Source: Crocosphaera sp. (GTDB taxonomy: Bacteria > Cyanobacteriota > Cyanobacteriia > Cyanobacteriales > Microcystaceae). From it: a stretch of 47,257 bases of DNA. The position numbers and the translations under genes were made by a program. The DNA is taken from assembly GCA_030064935.1 (NCBI GenBank), contig JASJEA010000013.1, positions 1 to 47,257 on the forward strand, in the 5' to 3' direction. Shown one piece after another: positions 19,143-28,253 of the stretch (position 1 is the stretch's first letter; every line of letters starts with the position of its first letter). Below the pieces are notes generated by a model. The model searched no databases and had not been told where the DNA came from. It was given only the letters and a program-made list of their open reading frames with translations.

Positions 19143-20222
19143 TCACACTAACTCAATATGAGAATCATCTCCTACCATAAACCTTAACGCTTTTGGTCTT
19201 TGAGGTGCCATTTCAAGCTTAGTACGTTCTCCAATTAAACTATCAACAATACGCTGATGAATTTCTAAAACTTGCGATTTTTCCAAGAGAACACTATGTT
19301 CAATATCTGCATCTATTAGTGTAACTCCATCACCAACACTGGTATAAGGACCAATAAAACAGTTTTCAATATGACAATTTTCTCCAATGATTACTGGTCC
19401 TCGAATAGTGCTGTTAATAACTTGAGAACTTTCTTTAATGTTTACTCTGCCACTCACTTGACTCTTTTGATCAATATCTCCTCCTTTATTAATGGTCAAA
19501 TTAGTATCTAATATAATCCGATTTGCTTCTAATAAATCATCTTTTTTACCTGTGTCTAGCCACCAACCTTGTAATTGGACAGATTCAACTATTTTATCGC
19601 TATCAATTAGTTCCTGAATAGCATCTGTAATTTCTAGTTCTCCTCTGGCTGATGGCTGAATATTACTAATAGCTTCATGAATCGTTGAAGCAAAAAAGTA
19701 AACTCCAACTAAGGCTAAATTTGAAGGAGGATCTTTGGGTTTTTCAACTAATTTTGAAACTCTTCCATTTTCATCAATTTTTGCTACTCCAAATGATGTA
19801 GGATTAGCGACTGATCTTAGTAGAATTAAACTATCAAGGTGTTTATCTTTAAAGGTATCTAAAAATGGATTCAAGTTATCTTGAATTAAGTTGTCTCCCA
19901 AGTACATAATAAAAGGAGCTTCTCCCAAAAAGGGTTGAGCTACTTTAACCGCATGAGCTAATCCTAAAGGTTCACTTTGTAAGATGTAGGTGATATTTGC
20001 CCCAAATTGTTCACCATTTCCAGTTTTCTGTTTAATTTCCTCTCCTGTTTCTGGACTAATGATAATACCAATATCAGTAATTCCAGCTTCAACAATTGAT
20101 TCAATTCCATACCACAAAATGGGTTTATTGGCAACAGGAACCAATTGTTTTGCACCGGTATGAGTAATGGGGCGTAGTCTCGTTCCTTTTCCACCAGAAA
20201 GAATTAATGCTTTCATAATCAT
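19143..20222 (-). CDS. rfbA: Glucose-1-phosphate thymidylyltransferase, long form
   Basis: 359 residues. The nucleotidyltransferase core starts ALILSGGKGTRLRPITHTGA and continues with LGDNLIQDNL and the GWWLDTGKKDDLLEAN block. The C-terminal 110 residues contain a left-handed beta-helix of hexapeptide type (VINSTIRGPVIIGENC, then HIENCFIGPYTSVGDG), which marks the long RmlA form. It makes dTDP-glucose from glucose 1-phosphate and dTTP, the first step to dTDP-rhamnose. It is three bases from rfbD, giving tight coupling. MKALIL at codon 3 is an alternative start. Confidence 0.94.
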   Translation of the reverse strand: MIMKALILSGGKGTRLRPITHTGAKQLVPVANKPILWYGIESIVEAGITDIGIIISPETGEEIKQKTGNGEQFGANITYILQSEPLGLAHAVKVAQPFLGEAPFIMYLGDNLIQDNLNPFLDTFKDKHLDSLILLRSVANPTSFGVAKIDENGRVSKLVEKPKDPPSNLALVGVYFFASTIHEAISNIQPSARGELEITDAIQELIDSDKIVESVQLQGWWLDTGKKDDLLEANRIILDTNLTINKGGDIDQKSQVSGRVNIKESSQVINSTIRGPVIIGENCHIENCFIGPYTSVGDGVTLIDADIEHSVLLEKSQVLEIHQRIVDSLIGERTKLEMAPQRPKALRFMVGDDSHIELV

Positions 20223-20225
20223 TAC

Positions 20226-21107
20226 CTAGTTTTTATACAGTTGAACCAACATTTGTTTAAGAGAATCACGCCAATAAGGTGCATTATATCCTAATAAGCT
20301 TGATGTTTTCTTCCCAGATAATACGGAATACGCGGGACGTTTTGCTGGTGTAGGATACTGATCCGTTGTGATAGGATTAACTTGATTAATAATCAGTGGA
20401 AATCCTAGGCTTTTGCCCTCCTCAAAAATAGCAACGGCGAAATCATACCAACTTGCTACACCACTATTAGTAAAATGATAAATGTCTCTGGTTTCTGTTA
20501 GATTAAGTTGAGTTAGCATTTGGGTTATGGTATGAGCAATGTCATAAGACCAAGTAGGTGTACCAATTTGATCGGTAACAATACCCAGTTGTTCCTTTTG
20601 CTGCCCTAAACGCAACATAGTTTTGACAAAGTTGCCTTTTCCTTGAGTGCCATATACCCAGGCTGTTCTCAGAATAACATAGCGATCGCCGTTTTTTTCA
20701 ATTCCTTGTTCTCCTGCTAGTTTGGTTTGTCCATAAACCCCGATAGGACGAGTTTCATCTTTTTCCAAATAAGGGGTATTTTTCTGGCCATCAAAGACAT
20801 AATCAGTAGAAATGTGGAGTAAAAATGCGCCGATTTTTTTAGACTCTTCTGCTATGATGGCAGGGGCAACACCATTAACAGCAAAGGCTATATCTGCTTG
20901 TGTTTCTGCTTTATCAACAGCAGTATACGCAGCAGCATTAATGATAACATCAGGTCTAACTTCTTGGATCACTTGACGGATAATCTCAGGAGAAGTTAAG
21001 TCCATTTCCTGACGATGGACATTGACAATCTCTCCCAATCCTGTTAGAGTTTGCTGCAACTCTTTCCCAACCTGTCCATTACTTCCGATTAACAAAATTT
21101 TTTTCAT
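20226..21107 (-). CDS. rfbD: dTDP-4-dehydrorhamnose reductase
   Basis: 293 residues. The NAD(P)H site is ILLIGSNGQVGKELQQTL. It is followed by RPDVIINAAAYTAVDKAE, then HISTDYVFDGQK, the catalytic VYGQTKLAGEQ and RTAWVYGTQGKNFVKTML-like sequence, all standard for RmlD. It catalyses the last step to dTDP-L-rhamnose. It is first in the minus-strand rfbD-rfbA-(Uma2 remnant)-rfbB series. The 3,5-epimerase gene rfbC, needed between RfbB and RfbD, is not in the window. Confidence 0.95.
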   Translation of the reverse strand: MKKILLIGSNGQVGKELQQTLTGLGEIVNVHRQEMDLTSPEIIRQVIQEVRPDVIINAAAYTAVDKAETQADIAFAVNGVAPAIIAEESKKIGAFLLHISTDYVFDGQKNTPYLEKDETRPIGVYGQTKLAGEQGIEKNGDRYVILRTAWVYGTQGKGNFVKTMLRLGQQKEQLGIVTDQIGTPTWSYDIAHTITQMLTQLNLTETRDIYHFTNSGVASWYDFAVAIFEEGKSLGFPLIINQVNPITTDQYPTPAKRPAYSVLSGKKTSSLLGYNAPYWRDSLKQMLVQLYKN

Positions 21108-21170
21108 ACTGCTTCATTAGGAAGTTTTTCCGATCTTACAATGTTTTGGCTTAGATTTAACTATCAATAT

Positions 21171-21911
21171 TTATCTCTGTTGAAATTCATAATAAGTGAT
21201 GTTTGCTTTCTTTGCTTCTACCACCATTGCTGCTATATAATTTGGGTGAGGAGTAAAAGATAATAATTCCCAGGAACTCTGATTTTTTTCAGGGACTTTT
21301 ATTAGTTCCATTGGTTCTCTAAGAGAAATTTCTACTTGCTCTAAACCACCACTAATTCCTTTCCCAATCGCTTTTAAATAAGCTTCTTTTGCTGTCCACA
21401 ATTGAAAAAATGCTTTTTCTTTTTTCTCTGTAGATAATGATTTGATTGCTTCAAATTCTTTTGAAGAAAAAAAACGTTCTGCCAATTTTTCTGCCTCTTT
21501 CATTGGGCGTAGGTATTCTATGTCAATGCCAATCAAATGATGGCGACTAATTCCATAAATAGCTAAGTTTTCTGAGTGAGAAACATTAAATTTTAAACCC
21601 TCTGATTGTAAATTATTGACTAATTGTGGTTTACCATAAGGACTATATTGGAAGTTGATTTCTTCAGCAGGAATATCTAAGTAGCAGCTTAAAATGAATT
21701 TCAAGGTACTTCTGGCTATGATAAAGCGATTTTGGTGGATTTCAAATTTAAAGGAATTGGCTCTTTTTTTTTCATCTTCAGAAAGAATTAGATATTTTTT
21801 GTGTACTTTTTCTTTAGATAAGTCAAGATTCATTTTCCATAGATGAACCTCTGATGAACTAAGATTTAGGTTAGAAGAAGGTTGTACCCACATATGTCTT
21901 TTTAAATACAA
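21171..21911 (-). CDS. Sfp-type 4'-phosphopantetheinyl transferase
   Basis: 246 residues with the two-lobed Sfp/HetI layout. The core motifs are FNVSHSENLAIYGIS, IGIDIEYLRP (magnesium-binding Asp) and FFQLWTAKEAYLKAIGKGI (Glu-Ala-x-x-Lys). The enzyme loads the phosphopantetheine arm from coenzyme A onto acyl, peptidyl or aryl carrier proteins; cyanobacteria usually have a single such enzyme for fatty acid and secondary metabolism. No carrier protein, PKS or NRPS gene lies nearby. It starts only 15 bases after the histidine kinase stop, so it may be the last gene of the channel-kinase transcript. Confidence 0.93.
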   Translation of the reverse strand: MYLKRHMWVQPSSNLNLSSSEVHLWKMNLDLSKEKVHKKYLILSEDEKKRANSFKFEIHQNRFIIARSTLKFILSCYLDIPAEEINFQYSPYGKPQLVNNLQSEGLKFNVSHSENLAIYGISRHHLIGIDIEYLRPMKEAEKLAERFFSSKEFEAIKSLSTEKKEKAFFQLWTAKEAYLKAIGKGISGGLEQVEISLREPMELIKVPEKNQSSWELLSFTPHPNYIAAMVVEAKKANITYYEFQQR

Positions 21912-21926
21912 TGAATGATTAAAAGC

Positions 21927-23021
21927 TTAAGCTATAGGAATAGAAAAGCGGAAAATACTTCCCTTTTCTATCTCACTTTCTACTTCAATTTTTCCTCCTT
22001 GTAATTCTACCAAACGACGGGTAATTGCGAGTCCGATTCCTGTTCCTCCAGAATACCGTGAACGAGACTTATCTGCCCGCCAAAAGCGTTCAAATATGTA
22101 GGGTAAATCGTCGGGTTTAATGCCTATTCCTGTATCAATAATAGCTACCCAAACTTTTTTATTATCTTGCCAGGCTTTGACAGTAATACTGCCCTTTTCT
22201 GTATAACGAATAGCATTACCAATTAAATTAACTAAAATTTGTTCACTGCGATCGCTATCTGCTAAAACCGAGGGTAAGTCGGTGGGACATTCTAATTTAA
22301 TCATAGGACCATCATCCATGATTTGGTCTGCAAATCTTTCCACTAAAGAATTTAATAAGGGAATGAGATTTATGGGATGCAAAGTAATAGATAAATAACC
22401 CGCTTCTGCCTTAGAAAGTTCTTGCAGATCATGAATTAATCTTTCTAGTCTTCTTGTTTCTTTGACTAGGTTTAAATAGAGGAGAGTATCTCCTTCAATA
22501 GAACCATTGGCTAACTCTTCTAAATACCCTCTCATAACTGTTAAGGGAGTACGTAATTCGTGGGTCATATCACTAATTAATTCTCGTCTTCTTTTCTCTA
22601 CATCTTGTAAACTATTAGCCATAATATTGAAACTTTTACCCAACTGATCCCACTCAGGAATTTCGCTTTCTGGCATTCTTTCTTCTAGATTGCCTTGGGC
22701 TAATTTTTGTGTAATATCTTTCATTTGATTTAAGGGTTTCATAGTACGACGAGAGACGAGATAACTAACACCTCCAGCAGCACTAACCCCAAAAATAACT
22801 GACCAAAATGCACTATTATCCCAAGCAGTTTCAAATCCTCTTACTAAATAAGTTCTTGCTGAACGAACGGTAAAAAATCCTTGTTGTTCTAACTTTTCTA
22901 AGCGAACAATAAACATTTTTGGGGAAGAAAATTTAGCGAGACAAATAAAACTTCCTAACCCTACAAACATAACTAGAAGATGAGATAAAAATAATCGGGT
23001 TCCTAGGCTTAATTTAGACAT
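21927..23021 (-). CDS. Sensor histidine kinase (HAMP-HisKA-HATPase)
   Basis: 364 residues: membrane helix (about 8-29), a very short extracytoplasmic segment of about 40 residues, a second helix (about 70-88), HAMP, and a HisKA dimerisation domain with phospho-acceptor H154 in LISDMTHELRTPLTVMRGY. The ATP domain has N box NLIGNAIRYTEKG, G1 IIDTGIGIKPDDLPYIFERF and G2 SGGTGIGLAITRRLVELQ. The small external region implies sensing within the membrane or through a partner. Its ATG is two bases beyond the stop of a K+ channel gene, so channel and kinase are almost certainly co-translated. No response regulator is adjacent. The ligand is unknown. Confidence 0.93.
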   Translation of the reverse strand: MSKLSLGTRLFLSHLLVMFVGLGSFICLAKFSSPKMFIVRLEKLEQQGFFTVRSARTYLVRGFETAWDNSAFWSVIFGVSAAGGVSYLVSRRTMKPLNQMKDITQKLAQGNLEERMPESEIPEWDQLGKSFNIMANSLQDVEKRRRELISDMTHELRTPLTVMRGYLEELANGSIEGDTLLYLNLVKETRRLERLIHDLQELSKAEAGYLSITLHPINLIPLLNSLVERFADQIMDDGPMIKLECPTDLPSVLADSDRSEQILVNLIGNAIRYTEKGSITVKAWQDNKKVWVAIIDTGIGIKPDDLPYIFERFWRADKSRSRYSGGTGIGLAITRRLVELQGGKIEVESEIEKGSIFRFSIPIA

Positions 23022-23023
23022 AA

Positions 23024-23686
23024 TTACTTTGATTCAATGTTGTAAAGACTGACTAATTTAGCAATGACAACTGCTGGATAAATTTGTCCTACTAATGCTT
23101 CTGCATTGGTTAAAGTCATAGCAAAGGCATTATTAGGTAGAATATCACCATAACCTAATGTTGTTAAGGTTGTAAAACTAAAATAAAATAGAGAAGAATG
23201 ACCTACTCCTTCGGGAATAGATAAAGCATTGGGGTCAAAAAAAACAATAATTTGATATAAGAAAAACCAAAAAATACCTAGGAGTAAGTAAATACAAATA
23301 CCTCCACGAATTACATCTAAATTTACTTTTTCTTCCTGATAAATCCTTGAAGCAATTGCCATCGTAACTAGCAGAATAAAAATACTATAGAAACTATGAG
23401 AAATAAAGGAACTTAATTCAGTTAAATAAACAGAATCAGGAAAAACAATGATATCAGCAATAAATCCTAAAGCAGCGATAAATCGGAACAAATAAATAAT
23501 TTTTTTGGGAAATGCTAAAGTATTTAAGCCTAGCAATAAAGTAATCAGAAATACCAAGCTCACCAATAAATTAAAATTACGGCTAAAAGAAGCAAAAGGA
23601 ACCAAGAAAAAGACGACTATTAGATCAATAAATAGTCGGCTATAACCAGTGGTAATAGAATAGAGTTTGGGAGATGTTTTGATCAT
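23024..23686 (-). CDS. Two-pore-helix type K+ channel (Ion_trans_2), paralogue B
   Basis: 220 residues with about six hydrophobic segments. The pore has the potassium filter T176-L-G-Y-G-D181 within FTTLTTLGYGDILP, preceded by a pore helix and followed by a last helix ending AVVIAKLVSLY. No charged S4-like helix and no RCK/KTN or cyclic-nucleotide domain follows, so gating must lie in the membrane part or in partners. It is closely related to the next gene upstream along the whole length and so arose by tandem duplication. The 2-base spacing to the histidine kinase suggests a functional link. Confidence 0.88.
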   Translation of the reverse strand: MIKTSPKLYSITTGYSRLFIDLIVVFFLVPFASFSRNFNLLVSLVFLITLLLGLNTLAFPKKIIYLFRFIAALGFIADIIVFPDSVYLTELSSFISHSFYSIFILLVTMAIASRIYQEEKVNLDVIRGGICIYLLLGIFWFFLYQIIVFFDPNALSIPEGVGHSSLFYFSFTTLTTLGYGDILPNNAFAMTLTNAEALVGQIYPAVVIAKLVSLYNIESK

Positions 23687-23706
23687 GGTTATTGAGATAA
23701 TAAAAA

Positions 23707-24372
23707 TTATTTATGTTCATAAAGACTAACTAATTTAGCGATCACCACTGCAGGATAAATTTGTCCTACTAAAGCTTCTGCATTGGCAAAAGTCATGGCA
23801 AAAGCATTTTTAGGAAGAATGTCCCCATATCCCAATGTGGTTAAAGTAGTAAAGCTGAAATAGAAGAGAGATTCTTTGTTTAAGTTTTCAGGAAAAGAAA
23901 AAGCATTAATATCGAAGAAAACAATGATTTTGTAGAAGAAAAACCAAAGAATACCTAAAAGCAAATAAATACAAACCCCACCTCTGACAACATTTAAGTT
24001 GACTTTTTTTTCGTGAAAAATTCTTGAACCAATAGCAAGAATAACTAGGAAGTAAAAAATACCATAAAAAGAATAAGATAGCAAAGAAGTGAGGGCAGTT
24101 AAATATTCAGAATCAGGAAAAATAATTACATCAGATATAAAGCCTAAAGCAGCAAAAAATCGAAATAAGAAGAGAATTCTTTTAGGGAAATCTAGAGTAT
24201 TTAAACCCAAAAGTAAAGTAACTAGAAAACAAAAACTGACTAAGACACCAAGGGAACGATGAAGGGCAGCAAAAGGTAATAACAAAAATAGTAAAATTAA
24301 GTCAATAAATAAATATTTATAGCCATTCGTTGCAGAATAAAGCCGAGAAGTGGTGTTCATGATTATAATCAA
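23707..24372 (-). CDS. Two-pore-helix type K+ channel (Ion_trans_2), paralogue A
   Basis: 221 residues with the same plan as its neighbour: short cytoplasmic start, about six hydrophobic segments, and the filter TLGYGD in FTTLTTLGYGDILP. Long stretches are identical between the two copies (for example GQIYPAVVIAKLVSLY at the end), while the loop before the pore differs (NAFSFPENLNKES against NALSIPEGVGHSS). It is first in the minus-strand set channel A, channel B, kinase, with 20 bases between the channels. The two could form heteromeric tetramers. MNTTSRLYS at codon 5 is an alternative start. Confidence 0.88.
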   Translation of the reverse strand: MIIIMNTTSRLYSATNGYKYLFIDLILLFLLLPFAALHRSLGVLVSFCFLVTLLLGLNTLDFPKRILFLFRFFAALGFISDVIIFPDSEYLTALTSLLSYSFYGIFYFLVILAIGSRIFHEKKVNLNVVRGGVCIYLLLGILWFFFYKIIVFFDINAFSFPENLNKESLFYFSFTTLTTLGYGDILPKNAFAMTFANAEALVGQIYPAVVIAKLVSLYEHK

Positions 24373-24549
24373 TTAAATCGAGGTAAGTATCAGGTAAATG
24401 ATAGCCTTGAACTATAACTAAAGAAATCTTTTGAAACAAATTATTGAATTTAGCTATCTTTAGACAAAATATTTGTTAGACTGATCGGGATTACATATCA
24501 AATCATAACAAACTCATATTGCTCGCCATATCTTCTCTGACCGAGGATC

Positions 24550-27500
24550 ATGTTACTGTCCCTATCAAACGCTTTTATTAAAAGACCTGTATTAAGTACC
24601 GTTTGTACTATTGTGATCATTCTTCTGGGAACTATATCGATGGCTGTGTTGCCCTTGGATAAGTTACCAGAGATTGCACCGAAAAAAGTAGCTGTTACCG
24701 CTAACTATATCGGTGCCGATGCTAAAACCACAGAAGACAACGTTACTACAGTATTAGAACGAGAAATCAACGGAACTGAACAAGTACGCTGGATCGACTC
24801 TTTTACCGATAATACGGGAAATGTCACCGTTAACGTTACCTTTCCCACAGAAACGGATAGAAACACAGCACAAGTTTTAGTTCAAAATAAAGTCTCTCAA
24901 GCCGCTTCAGATTTACCCTCGGTGGTGAACCAAGCTGGGGTAAAAACTGATAAACAGTCCCCTAGTATTACCCTCATATATGCCTTTTACTCAGAAAAGG
25001 GACCCGACGGAGAATATCTCTACGATAAAACCTTTTTGTACAACTACGTCGATCGCTACATCTGGAATGAGATGAAAGGACTTCCGGGGGTGGGCTCGGT
25101 AAATTTATTTGGGGGGGCAAAATATGCCATGAGAATATGGCTTGACCCCAATAAACTGGCTGCTAGGGAACTGACAGCAGTGGATGTGATTAATGTGATC
25201 AACGAACAAAACTTTGATACCGGTGTGGGTAGAATCGGACAACAACCGGCTCCCCCTGGACAACAGTTTGAAATACCTTTACGTGCTCAAGGAAGGTTTA
25301 GAGATGTTGCCGAAGCGGAAGAAATGGTGGTCCAAGTGGGAGACGATGGCACTTTGATACGCATCAAAGATGTGGGAAGGGCAGAGTTAGGAATGGAAAA
25401 CTATGACACCTTAGTGGATGTCAATGGCAACCCTGGTGTCGCTTTTTTAATCTATCAGTTACCCGGTAGTAACGCCCTGGAAACTGCAGAAGCAGCGAAG
25501 GCGAAAATGGCTGAGTTAGAACCTAATTTCCCGCCAGGGTTAAAAGTTGTCATCGGGTTGGATAATACCCTGTTTGTTAACGCCTCTATTCAAGACTTAA
25601 CCGTTACCCTCTTACAAGCGATTGCTCTTGTAGTATTGGTGATCTTCGTTTTCCTACAAGACTGGCGCACCACGATTATTCCAGGTATTGCTATTCCTGT
25701 AGCTTTGGTAGGGGCAATGATTGGCTTGAATGCTTTTGGGTTTACCCTCAACCAGTTAAGTCTCTTTGCTTGTGTATTGGCAACGGGGTTAGTGGTGGAT
25801 GATGGGATTGTGATTGTAGAAGCAGTTTCGAGTAAGTTGTCTCAGGGAATGCGCCCAACTCAAGCGGCAATGGATGCAATGGATGAACTGTTTGGGGCCA
25901 CAATTGCTACATCAGTGGTATTGATGGCGGTATTTATCCCCGTTTGTTTTTTCCCCGGAACTACAGGGATTGTTTATCGACAGTTTGCTTTAACTATCAT
26001 CTTTGCGGTGATGTTCTCCACATTCAATGCTTTAACCTTCTCCCCAACTATGTCGGCCATTTTGCTCGGACCACCGGAAACCAAACATGGACCTTTGGCC
26101 ATCTTTTTTAATGCCTTTAACCGTGTTTTTAACCTTATTCAAGCAGGATATGCTTATTTCATTCGCTTCTTAACTCATGTAAGAATTATTGTTATGGCCT
26201 TATTTGTGGCTGGTTTACTGGCAACGGGTTGGATATACACCACCATGCCCTCAGGGTTTATTCCGGCAGAAGATCAAGGCTACTTTTTCGGGATCACAGA
26301 AGCACCTCCAGGTGTTTCTCTTAACTATACCTACGCTATTGATCAACAAACCACAAAAATTATCCAAAATATGCCCGACGCGGATCAAGTTTTGGACCAT
26401 ACGGTAAGTTTAACTGGGTTTTCTTTTGAGGGAAGAAACGCCAATAAGTCTATTACCTTCATTAAACTTAAACCCTGGGAAGAAAGGCCCGGTCCAAAAA
26501 AATCAGCCTTTGGTATTATTCAATATCTCAACAAAACTTTTTCTCAAGAAGTTACAGGAGCTAGGGTAATCGCATCTAATGCACCGGCAGTGGATGGTTT
26601 GAGTAACTTTGCCGGTTCAGAAATGTTTATCCAAGACCGTCAGTTGAAAGGGATGCCTGTATTAATCGATAATGTTAGAAAGATGATGGCGGCGGCTAAC
26701 GAACGAGACGAAATTGGGGTCATCTTTACTACTTTTACTTTTGATAGTCCTTTAACCACAATGGAAATCGATCGGGCTAAGGCTAAGGCCCAAGATGTGC
26801 TCATAGATGACGTTTTGAGAACGCTACAAACCTATATTGGGTCTAACTTTGTTAATCAATTTGTCTTTGAAGGCCGTCTTTATCGGGTTTATGCCCAAGC
26901 AGAAGCTGATGCAAGGGCGAATCCGGCTGATATAGGCAACTTATATGTACGATCGAGTCAAGGGGCAATGATTCAACTGAGTAATATTGTTACCACAACC
27001 CCTACCACCTATCCCCCCATTCTCACCCGTTACAAAACCTATCCGGCTGTTAAGTTAATTATTTCACCGGCATCAGGTTATAGTTCCGGGCAGGTAATCA
27101 CAACTATGGAAGAGGTAGCTAAGGAGACGCTACAGCCTGGTTTTGGTTACGAATGGACCAATACGGCTGCGGAGGAAAAAAGTTCGGCAGGGGCAGCCCC
27201 TATCGTGTTTGGGTTAGCGTTTGTGATGGTATTCCTCGTGTTAGCGGCTCAATACGAAAGCTATATCGATCCCACTATCATCCTGTTAACTGTTCCTTTG
27301 GCTATTTTAGGGGCATTAGGGATGATTTGGTTACGGGTAACGTTTGTGCAAACTGCACCGTTTAATCCTGGTAATGGCATTTGGCCAGTGTTGAACAATA
27401 ATATGTATGCCCAGGTAGCGTTAGTTATGTTAATCGGTTTGGCTGCGAAAAATGCCATCCTTATTGTCGAGTTTGCTAATCAGTCTCGTGATCTAGGCAT

Positions 27501-27849
27501 GAGTATCACTCAAGCTGCTATTAATGCGGCCGAACAACGGTTACGCCCTATTTTGATGACGGCGGTTTCATCTCTGGTGGGGTTTGCCCCTTTATTGAGT
27601 GCGTCGAGTGTGGGGGCAGTCAGTCGTTGGTCTTTGGGAACGGCTATTTTTGGAGGTTTGGCTTTAGCAACGGTGTTAAGTTTGGTTTTAGTTCCTATCC
27701 TCTATATCGTTATCAAGAACTTTGAAAAATACATCTTGGGGGGTGATGGGGGAACTCCTCCTGGTGCGTCTGGAAATGGTCATGGAAACGGCAATAAACC
27801 TTCTCCTAATGCGCCGACACCTCAAAAACAGCCAACTCCTGTACCTTAA
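24550..27849 (+). CDS. RND efflux permease, HAE1/AcrB family
   Basis: 1099 residues with the twofold RND plan: an N-terminal helix (FIKRPVLSTVCTIVIILLG), a large periplasmic loop, five helices, then the repeat. The proton-relay aspartate pair is in ATGLVVDDGIVIVEAV near residues 414-420, and the second-half motif is LIGLAAKNAILIVEFANQSRDLG. It should export hydrophobic compounds using proton force as a trimer. The periplasmic adaptor and outer-membrane channel genes are not adjacent. The C-terminus carries an extra Gly/Asn/Pro-rich tail of about 40 residues, low in complexity and probably cytoplasmic. A hairpin follows the stop. Confidence 0.95.
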   Translation: MLLSLSNAFIKRPVLSTVCTIVIILLGTISMAVLPLDKLPEIAPKKVAVTANYIGADAKTTEDNVTTVLEREINGTEQVRWIDSFTDNTGNVTVNVTFPTETDRNTAQVLVQNKVSQAASDLPSVVNQAGVKTDKQSPSITLIYAFYSEKGPDGEYLYDKTFLYNYVDRYIWNEMKGLPGVGSVNLFGGAKYAMRIWLDPNKLAARELTAVDVINVINEQNFDTGVGRIGQQPAPPGQQFEIPLRAQGRFRDVAEAEEMVVQVGDDGTLIRIKDVGRAELGMENYDTLVDVNGNPGVAFLIYQLPGSNALETAEAAKAKMAELEPNFPPGLKVVIGLDNTLFVNASIQDLTVTLLQAIALVVLVIFVFLQDWRTTIIPGIAIPVALVGAMIGLNAFGFTLNQLSLFACVLATGLVVDDGIVIVEAVSSKLSQGMRPTQAAMDAMDELFGATIATSVVLMAVFIPVCFFPGTTGIVYRQFALTIIFAVMFSTFNALTFSPTMSAILLGPPETKHGPLAIFFNAFNRVFNLIQAGYAYFIRFLTHVRIIVMALFVAGLLATGWIYTTMPSGFIPAEDQGYFFGITEAPPGVSLNYTYAIDQQTTKIIQNMPDADQVLDHTVSLTGFSFEGRNANKSITFIKLKPWEERPGPKKSAFGIIQYLNKTFSQEVTGARVIASNAPAVDGLSNFAGSEMFIQDRQLKGMPVLIDNVRKMMAAANERDEIGVIFTTFTFDSPLTTMEIDRAKAKAQDVLIDDVLRTLQTYIGSNFVNQFVFEGRLYRVYAQAEADARANPADIGNLYVRSSQGAMIQLSNIVTTTPTTYPPILTRYKTYPAVKLIISPASGYSSGQVITTMEEVAKETLQPGFGYEWTNTAAEEKSSAGAAPIVFGLAFVMVFLVLAAQYESYIDPTIILLTVPLAILGALGMIWLRVTFVQTAPFNPGNGIWPVLNNNMYAQVALVMLIGLAAKNAILIVEFANQSRDLGMSITQAAINAAEQRLRPILMTAVSSLVGFAPLLSASSVGAVSRWSLGTAIFGGLALATVLSLVLVPILYIVIKNFEKYILGGDGGTPPGASGNGHGNGNKPSPNAPTPQKQPTPVP

Positions 27850-27856
27850 TTTAATT

Positions 27857-27877
27857 GGGCTTAATAGTATTAAGCCC
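27857..27877. terminator. Perfect palindromic hairpin after the RND gene
   Basis: Two perfect 10-base arms, GGGCTTAATA and its complement TATTAAGCCC, flank a single central G. There is no U tract, so it may act as a weak terminator, an mRNA-stabilising hairpin or a protein-binding palindrome. Confidence 0.5.
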
Positions 27878-27913
27878 GGACAAGAATCAGTAATAAGCTA
27901 AGGAGTAACTAAA

Positions 27914-28000
27914 ATGTTTAAAAATTGGACTTTTAATGATTTGATGAATCACATTCTTTTTGTTGGCACGATTATCTTATTAATTATTTCGTTTACCTAA
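27914..28000 (+). CDS. 28-residue single-span membrane peptide
   Basis: ATG at 27914 lies behind AAGGAG with an eight-base spacer, one of the best ribosome-binding sites in the window, and TAA ends at 28000. The peptide begins MFKNWTFNDLMNHIL and has one hydrophobic helix to the end. Seventeen bases later another small membrane-protein gene begins. I do not recognise a family. Size and position would suit an accessory peptide of the upstream efflux permease or a stand-alone membrane peptide. Confidence 0.5.
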   Translation: MFKNWTFNDLMNHILFVGTIILLIISFT

Positions 28001-28017
28001 ATAGGAACCTAAAAATT

Positions 28018-28239
28018 ATGAATCTTAGAAAGATTATTTTTGCTGGTATTGTAACTGCTTTAATTGGGGCTATGTTTGGATTGGCTGTTACTAAAATAGC
28101 ACAACGGGAACAACGTAGAAAAATTATGCTTATTACTGGTGCCAGTCTAGGGTTTGTTATTGGTGCTTTTCAAGAATCTGTTCAACAACAAAAGAAAATT
28201 AGGGATGATGAATATGGTGATAGTAATTCTTGGAAATAA
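28018..28239 (+). CDS. Small two-span membrane protein, hypothetical
   Basis: 73 residues beginning MNLRKIIFAGIVTALIGAM. Two hydrophobic segments (about 6-25 and 36-52) are separated by a basic stretch QREQRRK, and the C-terminus is polar (QQKKIRDDEYGDS). AGGAACC lies 8-14 bases before the ATG. It follows the 28-residue peptide closely and probably shares its transcript. It resembles small conserved cyanobacterial membrane proteins without known function. Its end touches the left copy of the direct repeat that bounds the next module. Confidence 0.65.
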   Translation: MNLRKIIFAGIVTALIGAMFGLAVTKIAQREQRRKIMLITGASLGFVIGAFQESVQQQKKIRDDEYGDSNSWK

Positions 28240-28253
28240 GGATTCTCAATTAC

